DNA of 64,000 nt from CAXMST01 sp963700785 (GCA_963700785.1 CAVOYZ010000021.1:1-64000); one strand, 5' to 3'; shown: positions 1 to 9,716, counted from the stretch's first letter. Numbers and translations: made by a program. The notes: generated from the sequence alone by a model not told the origin.

Positions 1-153
1 GTGTGGCCCTCGCCGAGGAAGAGGGCGACGTGCGCCCATCGGCGGTAAAGGCGCGCGCCGGCTTGCCGGCCGTGTAGACGACGCCGGGGACCCTGCCCTC
101 GCGCCGCAGACGCCGCGAGGTGCGCGAACCGAACGACGATCGCGGTCGGCCAC
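1..153 (-). CDS. Possible ribosomal protein L25 (Ctc/RplY-like), N-terminal part, frameshifted
   Basis: On the minus strand one frame reads FGSRTSRRLRREGRVPGVVY followed by TAGKPARAF, which resembles the N-terminal 5S-rRNA-binding part of L25/Ctc proteins (Arg-rich helix, then VPGVVYG-type turn). A GTG at 153-151 is a plausible start but lies in a different frame from the motif, and the frame slips again near position 35, so at least two indels are needed. The gene runs off the left edge. In many actinobacteria ctc is near glmU and prs, which lie 7 kb to the right here. The call rests on one short motif and could be wrong. Confidence 0.4.
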   Translation of the reverse strand, partial: MADRDRRSVRAPRGVCGARAGSPASSTRPASRRAPLPPMGARRPLPRRGPH

Positions 154-256
154 TTTGAGGGTCGGTCGGTCAGAAGCCATGGGGCACGGCAGGATAGCCA
201 TCTTGCGGCGGCGACTGCGTCCCCCGGTTCCGTCGCGCGACGCGCAAGAATCCGGC

Positions 257-1604
257 ATGCGCGTAATCGTCGTCGGGGCTGGCGAGGTCGGCGTCAACCT
301 CGCCCGTACGCTCGCGTCGGACGGCCACGAGGTGACGGTGATCGAGAACCCTCCGAGCGTTGCTCGATCCTGGAGGGTGAACTCGACGCGCTGGTGGTCG
401 AGGGAAACGGCGCCAGCCCGCGGGTTCTTCGGGAGATCGGGGTCGAGGGCATCGACCTGTTCGCCGCGGTGACCCAGATCGACGAGGTGAACCTGATCGC
501 GGCGATGGGCGCCAAGCAGCTGAACCCGAAGATGACGACGATCGCACGGGTCCGCGACCCTGACTTCGCGGTCGAGGAGGACGTGGACGAGACCCACCGC
601 GGCCCGTTCGGCATCGATTTCGTCATCGACCCCGACCACGCGACCGCCCACGACATCGCCGAGGCTGTGCTGCTGCCCGGCGCGGTCTCGGTTGAGTACT
701 TCGGCGACGGCCGGCTCGGTCTGGCCGAGGTGATCGTCGGCGAGGAGTCACCGCTGTCGGGATCTCACTCTCGAAGCGGGAGCGATTGGACCCGTCCTAC
801 ATCGTCGGCTGGAGCGGGCCGGCGACGCCAAGCTCGCCGAGGGCGACGACGTGCTGGCGGCCGGCGATCATCTGATCGTCGTCGCCGCGCGCGAGCACCT
901 CGCGCAGACGGTTGCCCGTTCGCCGGCAAGGCACGCGAGGTGCGGAGCTGCATCGTCTTCGGCGGCGGCAGGATCGGGACGCGGCTCGCTCAGATCCTCG
1001 AGTCGACGCCGGTCCGGGTCACGTGCTCGAGCGCGAGGCCGATCAGGCCCGCCGCGTCGCCGAGCTCCTCGGCGCGACGCTGGTGCTGCACGAGGAGGGG
1101 GTCTCTCGCACCGCACTTCTGCAGAGCGGCGTCGGCGACGCCGATGCCTTCATCGCCTCGGCCGGCGACGACGGGCCAACCTGCTTGCCGCGCTGAACGC
1201 GAAGCAGCTCGGCGCCGACCTCTGCCTCTCGGTCGTCTCCCGCGAGGAGTTCGTGCCGCTCGTCGACGCGCTCAACATCGATGCCGCCTTCTCGCCTCGC
1301 CTGATCACCGCCGAGGCGATCCTTCGCTATCGTGCACACGCAGAGCGCTGCGGGCGATGCATTTCCTGCGGAGCGGATTCGAGGCGCTCGAGCTGGAGGT
1401 CGAGGAGGGGGCCTCGATCGTCGGGCGCGAGATCGGCCGGACCGGCGGCGTGCTTCGCGGCTGCCGGGTCGGTGCGGTCCTTCGCGACGGCGAGGTCCTG
1501 ATCCCCCGGTCGGCACCGAGCTGAAGGCCGGGGACCGGGTCCTGATGCTCGGCGTGGACGGGACGCTGGCGGGCGTCGAGCCGGCGTTCGCAGCGCCGTC
1601 TTGA
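257..1604 (+). pseudogene. trkA: TrkA, Trk potassium-uptake regulatory NAD-binding protein, interrupted by about seven frameshifts
   Basis: The total span (about 449 codons) equals a normal two-RCK TrkA. It starts at ATG 257 with VIVVGAGEVGVNLARTLASDG, a Rossmann dinucleotide fold (GxGxxG). The second RCK half carries CIVFGGGRIGTRLAQILE, and both halves have a TrkA_C domain. The reading frame slips near 350, 757, 912, 1017, 1170, 1330 and 1507, yet homology continues across each slip with nothing lost, and most slips equal one missing base. This looks like indel error or a very recent pseudogene, not an old relic. TrkA binds NAD(H) and gates the TrkH channel. Its TGA overlaps the TTG of the first trkH (TTGA), so the three genes form one operon. 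Confidence 0.85.
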
Positions 1605-3094
1605 GCGCGATCCCGGTACCGCGGGTCGGGCCCGGTGCGGCGCTGATCGCGCTGGTCGTCGGTGGCACCCTCGTCGCGGCGGGGCTCGGGATGATCCTCG
1701 TCGCGCTGCTGGCGCTGATCGGAGACGGCGAGGAGATCGGCATCTTCGCCGGAGTCGGCGCACTGGTTCTGATCATCGGCCTGCTCGGCCTCGGGCTCTC
1801 CGCCGGGCGGTCGCGCGACACGGCCGCCCTGCGTCCGTACCTGGGGTTCGCCGCCGTCACGCTGGCGTGGCTCTCGGCGGCGATCGTCGGGGCGATCCCG
1901 CTACTGCTGGTCGGCACCTTCAGCAACCCGATCGACGCCTTCTTCGAGTCGATGAGCGGCTTCACGACGACCGGCGCGACGCTGCTCGAGGACTTCAACC
2001 AGCCGGACGCGATCTTCTGGTGGCGCAGCCTGATGCAGTACCTCGGCGGGATCGGCATCGTCGTCCTCGTCGTCGCGATCGCCCCGGTCTCGGGAACCGG
2101 CATCCAGCGCGCCTTCTACGCGGAGGTCTCCGGGGTCACCGCCGATCGGCTGACACCGAGGATCATCGACACGGCCAAGATCCTCGCCGGGATCTACGGC
2201 GTGCTCACCGCGTTCGCGTTCGTCGCCTACGAGGTCACCGGGATGAGCCCGTTCGAGGCGCTCAACCACACGATGACCACGGTCGCGACCGGCGGCTTCT
2301 CGACCAATCCCGACTCGATCGCCGGCTTCAACTCGGTCGGGGTCGAGCTCGTTGCCCTGTTCGTGATGATTCTCGCCGGGGTCAACTTCGCCTTCTACTG
2401 GCGCGCGATCAAGGGCCGCGATCTGATGCCTCAGCTCGCCGAGGTCCGCGCCTATCTGATGATCCTCTCCGGGGCGATCGTCGCCGTCACGGTCAGCCTG
2501 CTGATCGCCGGTGACGTCGAGGGCTTTGCGAAGACTGTTCGAGAGGCCGCGTTCAGCGTCACCACGGTGATGACCGGCACCGGCTACGTGACCGGCGACT
2601 TCGACGGATGGAACGACTTCGCCCGGGTGCTGATCGTGATGATGATGTTCACCGGCGCCTGCGCCGGCTCGACCTGCGGCGGGATCAAGGTGATTCGCGT
2701 CTCGCTGCTGTTCAAGACGGCCCGCCAGGAGATCGACCGCCAGCTGCAGCCGAGCGCGGTCCAGGTCCTGCGGATGGGCGGTCGGCCCTTCTCCGAGCAG
2801 GTGCGGCGCGCGGTGCTCGGGTTCTTCCTCCTCTACGTGCTCGTCTACGCGATCGGATCGCTGGCGATGGCCGGCACCGGCGTCGACCCGATCACCGCGA
2901 TCAGCGGCTCGGCGACGACGCTGAACATCGTCGGCCCCGGCCTCGGCGAGATCGGCGCGACCGACTCGTTCACGGGCATTCCCGAGGGCGGTCGCCTGGT
3001 CGGCTCGGCGTTGATGCTGATCGGCCGCCTCGAGGTGTTCACCGTCGTCGCGCTGCTGGCTCCCCTGTTCAGAAACCGAAAGACGATCAGTTGA
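1601..3094 (+). CDS. trkH: TrkH family potassium uptake protein (first copy)
   Basis: 497-residue membrane protein of the Trk/Ktr superfamily that conducts K+ across the cytoplasmic membrane. The four pore-loop filters are visible: SGFTTTGAT, TTVATGGFSTNPDS, TVMTGTGYVTGDF and GSATTLNIVGPGLG, each with its filter glycine. The third filter departs from the usual STTGF form. The start TTG 1601 overlaps the trkA stop, and the stop overlaps the TTG of a second trkH, so translation is probably coupled. The two copies share the same architecture and many identical stretches, such as FAFYWR and IKGR, which indicates tandem duplication. Confidence 0.93.
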   Translation: MSAIPVPRVGPGAALIALVVGGTLVAAGLGMILVALLALIGDGEEIGIFAGVGALVLIIGLLGLGLSAGRSRDTAALRPYLGFAAVTLAWLSAAIVGAIPLLLVGTFSNPIDAFFESMSGFTTTGATLLEDFNQPDAIFWWRSLMQYLGGIGIVVLVVAIAPVSGTGIQRAFYAEVSGVTADRLTPRIIDTAKILAGIYGVLTAFAFVAYEVTGMSPFEALNHTMTTVATGGFSTNPDSIAGFNSVGVELVALFVMILAGVNFAFYWRAIKGRDLMPQLAEVRAYLMILSGAIVAVTVSLLIAGDVEGFAKTVREAAFSVTTVMTGTGYVTGDFDGWNDFARVLIVMMMFTGACAGSTCGGIKVIRVSLLFKTARQEIDRQLQPSAVQVLRMGGRPFSEQVRRAVLGFFLLYVLVYAIGSLAMAGTGVDPITAISGSATTLNIVGPGLGEIGATDSFTGIPEGGRLVGSALMLIGRLEVFTVVALLAPLFRNRKTIS

Positions 3095-4590
3095 ACCAGC
3101 CCGGCCCCCGTCCGACGGCAACTCGGACCGGAGCCGACGCCGCGCTGCTGCTGATCGTCGCGAGCGTCGCCACCGCCGCCTGCGGGGCGGGGATGCTCGC
3201 GGCTGCGGCGCTGGGCGCGGCCGCAGACGGTGAGCATCTCGGGTCGCTGCTGGTCCCGGGCGCGCTCGCCCTGGTGGCCGGGGTGACCGGCCTGGTGGTC
3301 CTGCCGAGGCCCGCGAACGTGGAGACGCGCCCGACGGTCGGGCTCGGCTCGATCACGCTGGCCTGGACCCTGGCGGCCGCGCTCGGCTCGATCCCGCTGA
3401 TGATCAGCGGCGTCCTCTCCTCGCCCCTCGACGCCTACTTCGAGGCGATGAGCGGGTTCAGCACCACCGGGTCGACCCTGATCGACGATATCGACGCAAC
3501 CCCGGACGGTCTGCTCGCCTGGCGCAGCATCATGCAGTGGCTTGGCGGGGTCGGCATCGTCGTCCTGATCGTCGCGATCGCCCCCACCCTCGCCCCGGGG
3601 CTGCAGCGGTACTTCTACTCGGAGGCCTCGAGCATTGGCGACGGCAGGCTGACGCCTCGGATCGCCGACACGGCGAAGATCGTCGGCGGCATCTACCTGG
3701 TGCTCTCGACCGCCGCCGGGGTGGCGTACCTGATCGCCGGGATGAGCCCCTTCGACGCGGTCAACCACGCGATGACAACCCTCGCGACCGGCGGCTTCTC
3801 GACCCACACGGCGTCGTTCGCGGCATTCGACTCGACCGCGATCGAGGTCGTCGCGATCGTCTTCATGGCCGCTGCCGCGATCAACTTCGCCTTCTACTGG
3901 CGGGTGATCAAGGGCCGCTCGCTGATGCCACAGATGGCTGAGGTCCGCGTCTACCTCGGCATCCTCGTGATCGGGACCGTCGCCGTGACCGTGGCCCTGC
4001 TCAGCAACGGCGACGTCGACGGTACCGGCAACGCGATCCGCGCCGCGTCCTTCACCGTCACCAGCCTGAGCAGCACGACCGGGTTCACAACGCTCGATTT
4101 CGACACCTGGGGTGGCTTCCCGGAGATCGTCCTCGTCCTGCTGATGGTGGTTGGCGGCTGCACCGGCTCGACCGCCGGGGGGATGAAGGTGATCCGCGTC
4201 AGCCTGATCGGCAAGTCGGTCGGCCAGGAGCTGCGGCGGCAGACGGAGCCGCGGACGGTGACCGTGCTGAGGATGGGGGGCAAGGTCTTCAACGAGAACG
4301 TTCGGGCCGCGGTCCTGACCTTCTTCACGATCTACGTCCTGATCTTCGCCGTCGGTGTCGTCGCCTTCACCGCCGCCGGCCTCGGCGAGGCGAGCGCGAT
4401 CGGCGGCGTCGCGGCGACCCTGAACGGAGTCGGCCCCGGGCTCGGCGAGGTCGGCGGCCTCGAGAACTTCGGCGCCCTCGGCGAGGGCGGCCGGGTGATG
4501 GCGATCTTTCTGATGCTCGCCGGCCGGCTCGAGATCTTCACCGTCGTCGCGCTGCTCGCCGCCCTCGGGCGGGCGTTGGTGCGGCGCTAG
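3091..4590 (+). CDS. trkH: TrkH family potassium uptake protein (second copy)
   Basis: 499 residues from TTG 3091, which overlaps the stop of the first trkH by four bases (TTGA). Filter loops are SGFSTTGST, TTLATGGFSTHTAS, LSSTTGFTTLDFDTW and AATLNGVGPGLG; the third filter here is the conventional STTGF type, unlike the first copy. The N-terminus is about 20 residues longer and rich in Ala. It could form a heterodimer with the first copy, or the two could be separate homodimers sharing TrkA. The stop TAG shares the palindromic tetranucleotide CTAG with the convergent gene downstream. Confidence 0.93.
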   Translation: MNQPGPRPTATRTGADAALLLIVASVATAACGAGMLAAAALGAAADGEHLGSLLVPGALALVAGVTGLVVLPRPANVETRPTVGLGSITLAWTLAAALGSIPLMISGVLSSPLDAYFEAMSGFSTTGSTLIDDIDATPDGLLAWRSIMQWLGGVGIVVLIVAIAPTLAPGLQRYFYSEASSIGDGRLTPRIADTAKIVGGIYLVLSTAAGVAYLIAGMSPFDAVNHAMTTLATGGFSTHTASFAAFDSTAIEVVAIVFMAAAAINFAFYWRVIKGRSLMPQMAEVRVYLGILVIGTVAVTVALLSNGDVDGTGNAIRAASFTVTSLSSTTGFTTLDFDTWGGFPEIVLVLLMVVGGCTGSTAGGMKVIRVSLIGKSVGQELRRQTEPRTVTVLRMGGKVFNENVRAAVLTFFTIYVLIFAVGVVAFTAAGLGEASAIGGVAATLNGVGPGLGEVGGLENFGALGEGGRVMAIFLMLAGRLEIFTVVALLAALGRALVRR

Positions 4591-5339
4591 GGGACGCTCA
4601 GGGCCGCGAACAGGCGCGGGTCGTTGCTGACGATCCCGTTCGCGCCGAACGAGCGCAGCTCCGCGATCCGCTCGGAGTCGTCGACCGTCCAGGCGATCAG
4701 CTCGACCCCCAGCGCCGCTGTCCGGCGGGCCAGGGCCGGCGTGATCAGGGGGTGGAAGACCCAGACCGCGGCGGCACCCAACTCAGGCGCCCGGCGCTGG
4801 ACCAGGCCCGGCAACCGGGCGCGCATCGCGGCCATCGCTGCGAGCACCGCGGGCCGCGCCCAGCGGCGCCGATCCCAGGGCCTGGTCACCTTCGGATACG
4901 TCCAGCCGAGCCGCAGCCTCGGCTCGAGTGCCCTGATCGCGGCGAGGCTCTCGACGTACATCGTCGAGACCATCGCGCGATCGACGAGCCCGTGCTCGCG
5001 GAGCGAGTCGACCAGGTCGTACTCACGGCCGGGCAGCTTCAGGTCGCAGTCGATCTCGACGCTGTCGAGCGGGGCTCGGGTGAACGCAGCCAGCGCCTGA
5101 TCTAGGGTCATCGGGGTGCGCGCGGCGGCGTCATGCCAGTCGTGGGCGATGACCAGCGGCGTCCGCTCGGCGGCGGGGAGCCTCGGCGAGCCCGACTCGG
5201 TCCAGAGGACGTCGAACTCGATCATCTCGACCCCGACCTCGACCGCGGCCTCGAAGCTCTCGATCCTGTTTCCGGGCGCAATCAGGTCCGCCCCCTTGTG
5301 CCCGACCCGGCGCATGCCGGAGCGGCCCGAGGCGATCAC
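4587..5339 (-). CDS. Glycerophosphodiester phosphodiesterase family protein (GDPD)
   Basis: 250 residues with the GDPD TIM-barrel signature: VGHKGAD near the N-terminus (catalytic His), GNRIESF, EFDVLWT (metal-binding Glu/Asp) and HDW. The family hydrolyses glycerophosphodiesters to sn-glycerol 3-phosphate and an alcohol. No signal peptide is evident, so it is probably cytoplasmic. The GTG start at 5339 overlaps the stop of the upstream membrane protein (GTGA); an in-frame ATG eight codons later is an alternative. It converges with trkH and the two stops share CTAG. Confidence 0.88.
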   Translation of the reverse strand: MIASGRSGMRRVGHKGADLIAPGNRIESFEAAVEVGVEMIEFDVLWTESGSPRLPAAERTPLVIAHDWHDAAARTPMTLDQALAAFTRAPLDSVEIDCDLKLPGREYDLVDSLREHGLVDRAMVSTMYVESLAAIRALEPRLRLGWTYPKVTRPWDRRRWARPAVLAAMAAMRARLPGLVQRRAPELGAAAVWVFHPLITPALARRTAALGVELIAWTVDDSERIAELRSFGANGIVSNDPRLFAALSVP

Positions 5340-5650
5340 CCGCGCGGCTCCCGTTCCCCGGTAGCGGCTCCCGAGCCGCGGGCGCGCTCGCGCTCGGCGC
5401 GGTCATCCAGCATCAGCCGCAGGATCGCGCCGAGCCCGCTCAACACCCCGGCCGCGGCCACGCCGCCGCCGATCGCCCCGACGGCGCCGACCGCGCGGCC
5501 CTGACGCTGCAGGTCCTCGAAGAAGGGGAGCGAGCTGTCGGAGCCGGCAATCGAGATCGCACCGATGATCGAGAGCACCAGGACGACTCCCGCCGCCCAG
5601 ATCAGGGCCCTGGCGAGCAGTTCGAACCACTCCAGCGTGCGCTGCTCCAC
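5336..5650 (-). CDS. Small two-helix membrane protein of unknown function
   Basis: 104 residues from GTG 5650. Two hydrophobic segments are visible (ALIWAAGVVLVLSIIGAIS and the Gly/Ala-rich VGAVGAIGGGVAAAGVLSG), followed by a charged C-terminal tail. I do not recognise the family. The start is supported by a TATCGT hexamer exactly seven bases upstream, which suggests a leaderless message. Its stop overlaps the GDPD start, so the two are probably co-translated. Confidence 0.7.
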   Translation of the reverse strand: MEQRTLEWFELLARALIWAAGVVLVLSIIGAISIAGSDSSLPFFEDLQRQGRAVGAVGAIGGGVAAAGVLSGLGAILRLMLDDRAERERARGSGAATGEREPRG

Positions 5651-5657
5651 GCCGCTA

Positions 5658-5663
5658 ACGATA
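5658..5663 (-). promoter_or_regulatory. -10 element (TATCGT) of a leaderless promoter
   Basis: TATCGT ends seven bases before GTG 5650, so transcription would begin at or next to the start codon. No clear -35 box. Confidence 0.5.
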
Positions 5664-5694
5664 TTGGGCGGCGCCGCCGACCCTGGGCACCCCG

Positions 5695-7263
5695 CTAGCC
5701 GGCGGGCTCGTCCCCGGTCGATTCGGCTCCGAGCCGACCGCCGACGTAGAGCACGGAGACGATCAGCCCGAGGACGGCGACGCCGGCGACGACCCGAAAG
5801 CCCACCTGCACGCCTGAGACGAACGAGTCGCGGACTATCTGCTCGATCTCCGCTTGCTTCGCCGGGGCGATCTTGGCCAGCGCGCGGGTCGCCGCATCGG
5901 TGCCGGCGAGCAGGCCGTGCAGCACCGACTCCTGCTGCTCGGAGAGCTTCGTGCCGGCCGCGGCGGCGTCCTCTGAGAGCTGCTTCTCGGAGACGGTGGT
6001 GAAGATCGCCGTGATCGCCGCCAGGCCGATCGCGCCACCGGCGATCTGGAACATGTAGACGAGCCCGCCGGCGAGGCTGGATTGCGAGTCCGGCAGCGCC
6101 GTGACGGCCGCGGTGGTCACCGCCGAGTAGAACAGGCCGACGCCGAGTCCGACGATGAACAACCCCGCAACCAGCGACCCGTAGCCGGAGCTGTCGCTGA
6201 TCAGAGACAGCAGCAAGGTCCCGACCACGAGCGCCAGGGCGCCGGCGGAGATCACCGGTTTCGGACCGAAGCGCTCGTACAGGTGCGAGGCGTAGAACGA
6301 GGTCAGCGCGAAGGTCGCCATCATCGGCAGCAGTGCGAGCCCCGCTTCGAGGGCCGAGTAATCGAGCACCTTGATCAGGAACTGAGGCACGTAGAGGACG
6401 ACGACGAAGAACACGGCCGACATCAGCAGGGTCGCCAGACAGGCCGCAGCGAAGTCGCTGTTCCGCATCACCCGGGCGGGCACCAGCGCGCGGTCTCCCA
6501 TGCGCGGCTCGATGAAGCCGAAGATGCCGACGAGCACGACCGATGCGACCAGCATCGAGATCACGCGTGGATCGGTGAAGCCCCAGTCGGTCCCCTGGTC
6601 GAGCGCCAGCAGCAGGAGCAGCAGGCCGAGCGAGAGGGCGGCCGCCCCGGCGTAGTCGATCCGCTCGCGCTGATGCTCCTCGGGCTGGTGGATCTTGGCC
6701 GCGGTCACGGCGACCGCGATCGCCGCGACTGGCACGTTGACGAAGAAGATCGCCCGCCAGCTGATCAGCTCGGTCAGGGCGCCGCCGAGCAGCGGCCCGA
6801 CCGCGTTGCCGATCCCGGCGACCCCGAGGATCAAGCCGCCGGCGAGGGCGGCGCGCGAGGGGGGCAGCGCCGCGTAGGTCATCCCGAGGATCGCGGGCCA
6901 CATCATCGCCCCGCCGAGCGCCATCCCGACCCGGGTGCCGATCAGCACGCCGATGTCCGGCGAGAGGGCGCCGATCAGCGAGAAGCCCGCGAACAGGGCC
7001 GAGCCGATGAAGAACACCTTGCGGCGGCCGAACATGTCCGCGAGGCGCCCGCCGGTGACGATCGCCAGCCCGAAGAACAGCGCGTAGGCATTGATCACCC
7101 ACTGCGCGGTGCCGACGTCGACGTCGAAGTCCTCCTCGATCGCCGGCAGCGCCACGTTGAGCGCGGTGAAGTCGTTGGCGATCACGAACACGCCGAGACC
7201 CATGGCAACGAGCGCCATCACGGTCCCCGGCGCCAGCTTCTCCCGCTCAGCCGGCGCCGTCAA
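5695..7263 (-). CDS. DHA2-family MFS drug exporter (EmrB/QacA-like, 14 TM)
   Basis: 522 residues with about 14 hydrophobic helices. The N-terminal half has FTALNVALPAIEEDF, QWVINAYALFFG and the loop 2-3 motif A GGRLADMFGRRKVF, diagnostic of proton-driven EmrB/QacA antiporters that export hydrophobic drugs or lipids. A soluble, charged insert near residues 410-470 lies before the last helix. The start TTG 7263 is eight bases after the prs stop, so the gene probably reads through from glmU-prs. An internal GTG-ATG pair (VMAL) is another possible start. The substrate cannot be told from sequence. Confidence 0.9.
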   Translation of the reverse strand: MTAPAEREKLAPGTVMALVAMGLGVFVIANDFTALNVALPAIEEDFDVDVGTAQWVINAYALFFGLAIVTGGRLADMFGRRKVFFIGSALFAGFSLIGALSPDIGVLIGTRVGMALGGAMMWPAILGMTYAALPPSRAALAGGLILGVAGIGNAVGPLLGGALTELISWRAIFFVNVPVAAIAVAVTAAKIHQPEEHQRERIDYAGAAALSLGLLLLLLALDQGTDWGFTDPRVISMLVASVVLVGIFGFIEPRMGDRALVPARVMRNSDFAAACLATLLMSAVFFVVVLYVPQFLIKVLDYSALEAGLALLPMMATFALTSFYASHLYERFGPKPVISAGALALVVGTLLLSLISDSSGYGSLVAGLFIVGLGVGLFYSAVTTAAVTALPDSQSSLAGGLVYMFQIAGGAIGLAAITAIFTTVSEKQLSEDAAAAGTKLSEQQESVLHGLLAGTDAATRALAKIAPAKQAEIEQIVRDSFVSGVQVGFRVVAGVAVLGLIVSVLYVGGRLGAESTGDEPAG

Positions 7264-7270
7264 GGATCCC

Positions 7271-8302
7271 TCAGAAGAGCTGGTTCTCGCCGGCGAAGAT
7301 CTCCGAGACGGAGTCGTCGCTGAAGATCCGCCGGATCGAGTCGGCGAGCGTCGGCGCGGTGGGCAGCACCGTGATGTTCTTCGGCGCGCCGTCGCGGAGC
7401 GGGATCGTGTCGGTGACGACGATCCGCTCGATCTGCGAGTTCTCGAAGGCGAGCCGCTCGTAGGCGGGGCCGCTGAACACGCCGTGGGTGGCGCAGGCTA
7501 TGACTCGCGCCGCGTCCGCCTCGAGGACGGTCTTTGCGGCCGCGCAGAGGGTGCCCGCGGTATCGATCATGTCGTCGACGAGGACGGCCGTCTTGCCTTT
7601 GACGTCGCCGACCACGTATCCGATCTCGGCGACCTGCTGCGCCGGGCGCTCCTTCTCCATCACCGCCCAGTGGCATCCGACCTTGCGGGCGAAGTTGCGG
7701 GCGACCTTGACCCGCCCGGCGTCGGGGCTGACGATCACCAGGTCCTCGTCGAACTGCTGGTCGATGAACCACTGGGTCAGCATCGGCATCGCCGTCATGT
7801 GGTCGACCGGCACGTGGAAGAAACCCTGGACCTGGCCCGCGTGCAGGTCCATGGTCAGGACCCGGTCGACACCGATCTCCTCGAGGATCTTGGCGACCAC
7901 CCGGGCCGAGATCGGCTCGCGCGGTTGCGATTTCTTGTCCTGTCGGGCGTACCCGTACCAGGGCATCACCGCGATGATCCTGTGCGCGGATGCTCCCTGC
8001 GCGGCATCGATCATGCAGAGCAGCTCCATCAGGGCGTCGTTCGGGGTCAGGCCCTCGCGCTCGTTTGCCGCCGTCGACTGGACGATGAAGACGTCGGCCC
8101 CGCGGATCGACTCGCGGTAGCGGCAGTAGACCTCCCCGTTGGCGAATGTGCGCAGGTCGGCCTGACCGAGGTCGACGTCGAGCCGCTGGGCGATCCGGGC
8201 GGCGAGCTCACCGGAGGCCCGGCCGCCGAAGAGCATCAGGCGCTTGGTGTAGTCCTGGCGAATCGAGTTCTCCGCCTGGGGGCGCTCCTCGAGCGTGCTC
8301 AC
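7271..8302 (-). CDS. prs: Ribose-phosphate pyrophosphokinase (PRPP synthetase)
   Basis: 343 residues making PRPP from ribose 5-phosphate and ATP for nucleotide, His and Trp synthesis. Visible are the ATP/metal region MPWYGYARQDKKSQPREPIS, the metal-binding MDLHAGQVQGFF, the flexible-loop region and the PRPP-binding VLVDDMIDTAGT. It starts at GTG 8302, overlapping the glmU stop (GTGA), the standard actinobacterial glmU-prs pair. The N-terminal extension of about 20 residues before KRLMLFGG is longer than in many homologues but still in frame. Confidence 0.97.
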   Translation of the reverse strand: MSTLEERPQAENSIRQDYTKRLMLFGGRASGELAARIAQRLDVDLGQADLRTFANGEVYCRYRESIRGADVFIVQSTAANEREGLTPNDALMELLCMIDAAQGASAHRIIAVMPWYGYARQDKKSQPREPISARVVAKILEEIGVDRVLTMDLHAGQVQGFFHVPVDHMTAMPMLTQWFIDQQFDEDLVIVSPDAGRVKVARNFARKVGCHWAVMEKERPAQQVAEIGYVVGDVKGKTAVLVDDMIDTAGTLCAAAKTVLEADAARVIACATHGVFSGPAYERLAFENSQIERIVVTDTIPLRDGAPKNITVLPTAPTLADSIRRIFSDDSVSEIFAGENQLF

Positions 8303-9703
8303 GTGTCCTTGGTCTCCTTCTCGCGACGATGCTCCGCGGCCTTGCGCTCCGCGTAGCCCTCCACGTGTACCTGTTCGGCCCTGGTCACCGCGAGCGAGCC
8401 GGCGGGCACGTCCTCACCGATCACCGAGCCGGCGCCAGTGTATGCCCCATCGCCGACCTCCACCGGGGCGATCAACGTCGTGTCCACCCCGGTCCGCACG
8501 TTGCGGCCGATTCTGGTCCGGTGCTTGGTGAAGCCGTCGTAGTTGGCGGTGATCGTCGCCGCGCCCAGATTCGATCCCTGCACCGACCTCGGCGTCGCCG
8601 ATGTAGCTCAGGTGGGGGACCTTCGACCCCACCCCGACGATCGAGTTCTTGATCTCGACGAACGACCCGGCCTTGGCACCCTCCTCGAGCCGGGCCCTCG
8701 GTCGCAGGTACGCGAACGGGCCGACCGTGCAGCGGTCGGCAACCGAGCACTCGACCAGGTAGGAGTGCGGCACGCTGACATCGGCGCCGAGCTCGGAGTC
8801 GATCAGCGTCGTGTGCGGACCGACGACGGAGCCGGTTCCGATCCGGCAGGCACCGATCAGCGAGCAGCCCGGCTCGATCCGCACGTCGGCGGCGATCTCA
8901 ACTCCGGCCTCGATCCAGGTCGCGCCCGGGTCGACGACCGTCGCTCCGGCCAGCATGTGGCGCTCGAGGATCAGCCGGCGGGCCTCCGCCTCGACCACGG
9001 CGAGGTCGGCGCGCGAGTTGATCCCGAGGATCACGTTCGGGTCCTCGGAGACGAACGGCACGACGATGCCGCCCGCAGCCCGGATCGGCGCCAGCACGTC
9101 CGGCAGGTAGTACTCGCCCTGAGCGTTGTCGGCCGCGATCCGGTCGAGCGCATCGGCCAGCGGCCCGGCGTCGAAGACGTAGATGCCGGCGTTGATCTCA
9201 CCGATCGCGAGCTCGTCGGCGCTCGCGTCGCCGGCCGCCTTGGTCTCCACGATCCGCTCGACCTCGCCGTCGGCATCGCGGACGATTCGGCCGTAGGAGC
9301 CGGGCTCATCGAGCATCGCGGTAACCACCGTCGCCGCGGCCCCGCTCCGCTCGTGGCTCGAGAGCAGCGCCGAGATCATCCCGGCCGAGACCAGCGGCAC
9401 GTCGCCCGAGAGCACCAGGACGGTCTCCGATGAGGCGACCAGCTCGGCGGCAGCCCGGACTGCGCCGCCGGTGCCGTCGGCTATCTCCTGGACAACGATC
9501 TCGACCCCTTCGGGCATCGCCGCGGAGATGTCTCGCTGGGGTGAGACGACCACCGCGATCCGCCCGGCCCCGGCCTCGCGGGCGGCGTCGATCGGCCAGG
9601 CGACCATCGCCTTGCCGCAGACCGGGTGCAGCACCTTGGGCACCGCGGAACGCATGCGGGTTCCCTGCCCCGCGGCCATGATCACGACGGTCGGCGCACT
9701 CAC
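8299..9703 (-). CDS. glmU: Bifunctional GlmU (UDP-GlcNAc pyrophosphorylase / glucosamine-1-P acetyltransferase), one frameshift
   Basis: The N-terminal uridylyltransferase half carries the nucleotide-binding VIMAAGQGTRMRS. The C-terminal half is a left-handed beta-helix acetyltransferase with SYIGDAEVGAG, then GAATITANYDGF. GlmU makes UDP-GlcNAc for peptidoglycan. Near 8577 one extra base shifts the frame between VGAG and SNLGAATI; the codons either side read straight on if it is removed, and glmU is normally essential, so a sequence error is likely. I choose GTG 9703 because TACGAT lies exactly seven bases upstream; ATG 9712 is the alternative. It is translationally coupled to prs. Confidence 0.93.
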
Positions 9704-9710
9704 CGCGGCC

Positions 9711-9716
9711 ATCGTA
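9711..9716 (-). promoter_or_regulatory. -10 element (TACGAT) of glmU-prs
   Basis: TACGAT ends seven bases before GTG 9703 and overlaps the alternative ATG 9712, which argues for the GTG as the leaderless start. Confidence 0.5.

Noticed and set aside
6082..7323. Plus-strand frame over the MFS exporter
   Set aside because: Arg/Gly/Asp/Gln/His-rich shadow of a 14-TM protein; not a gene.
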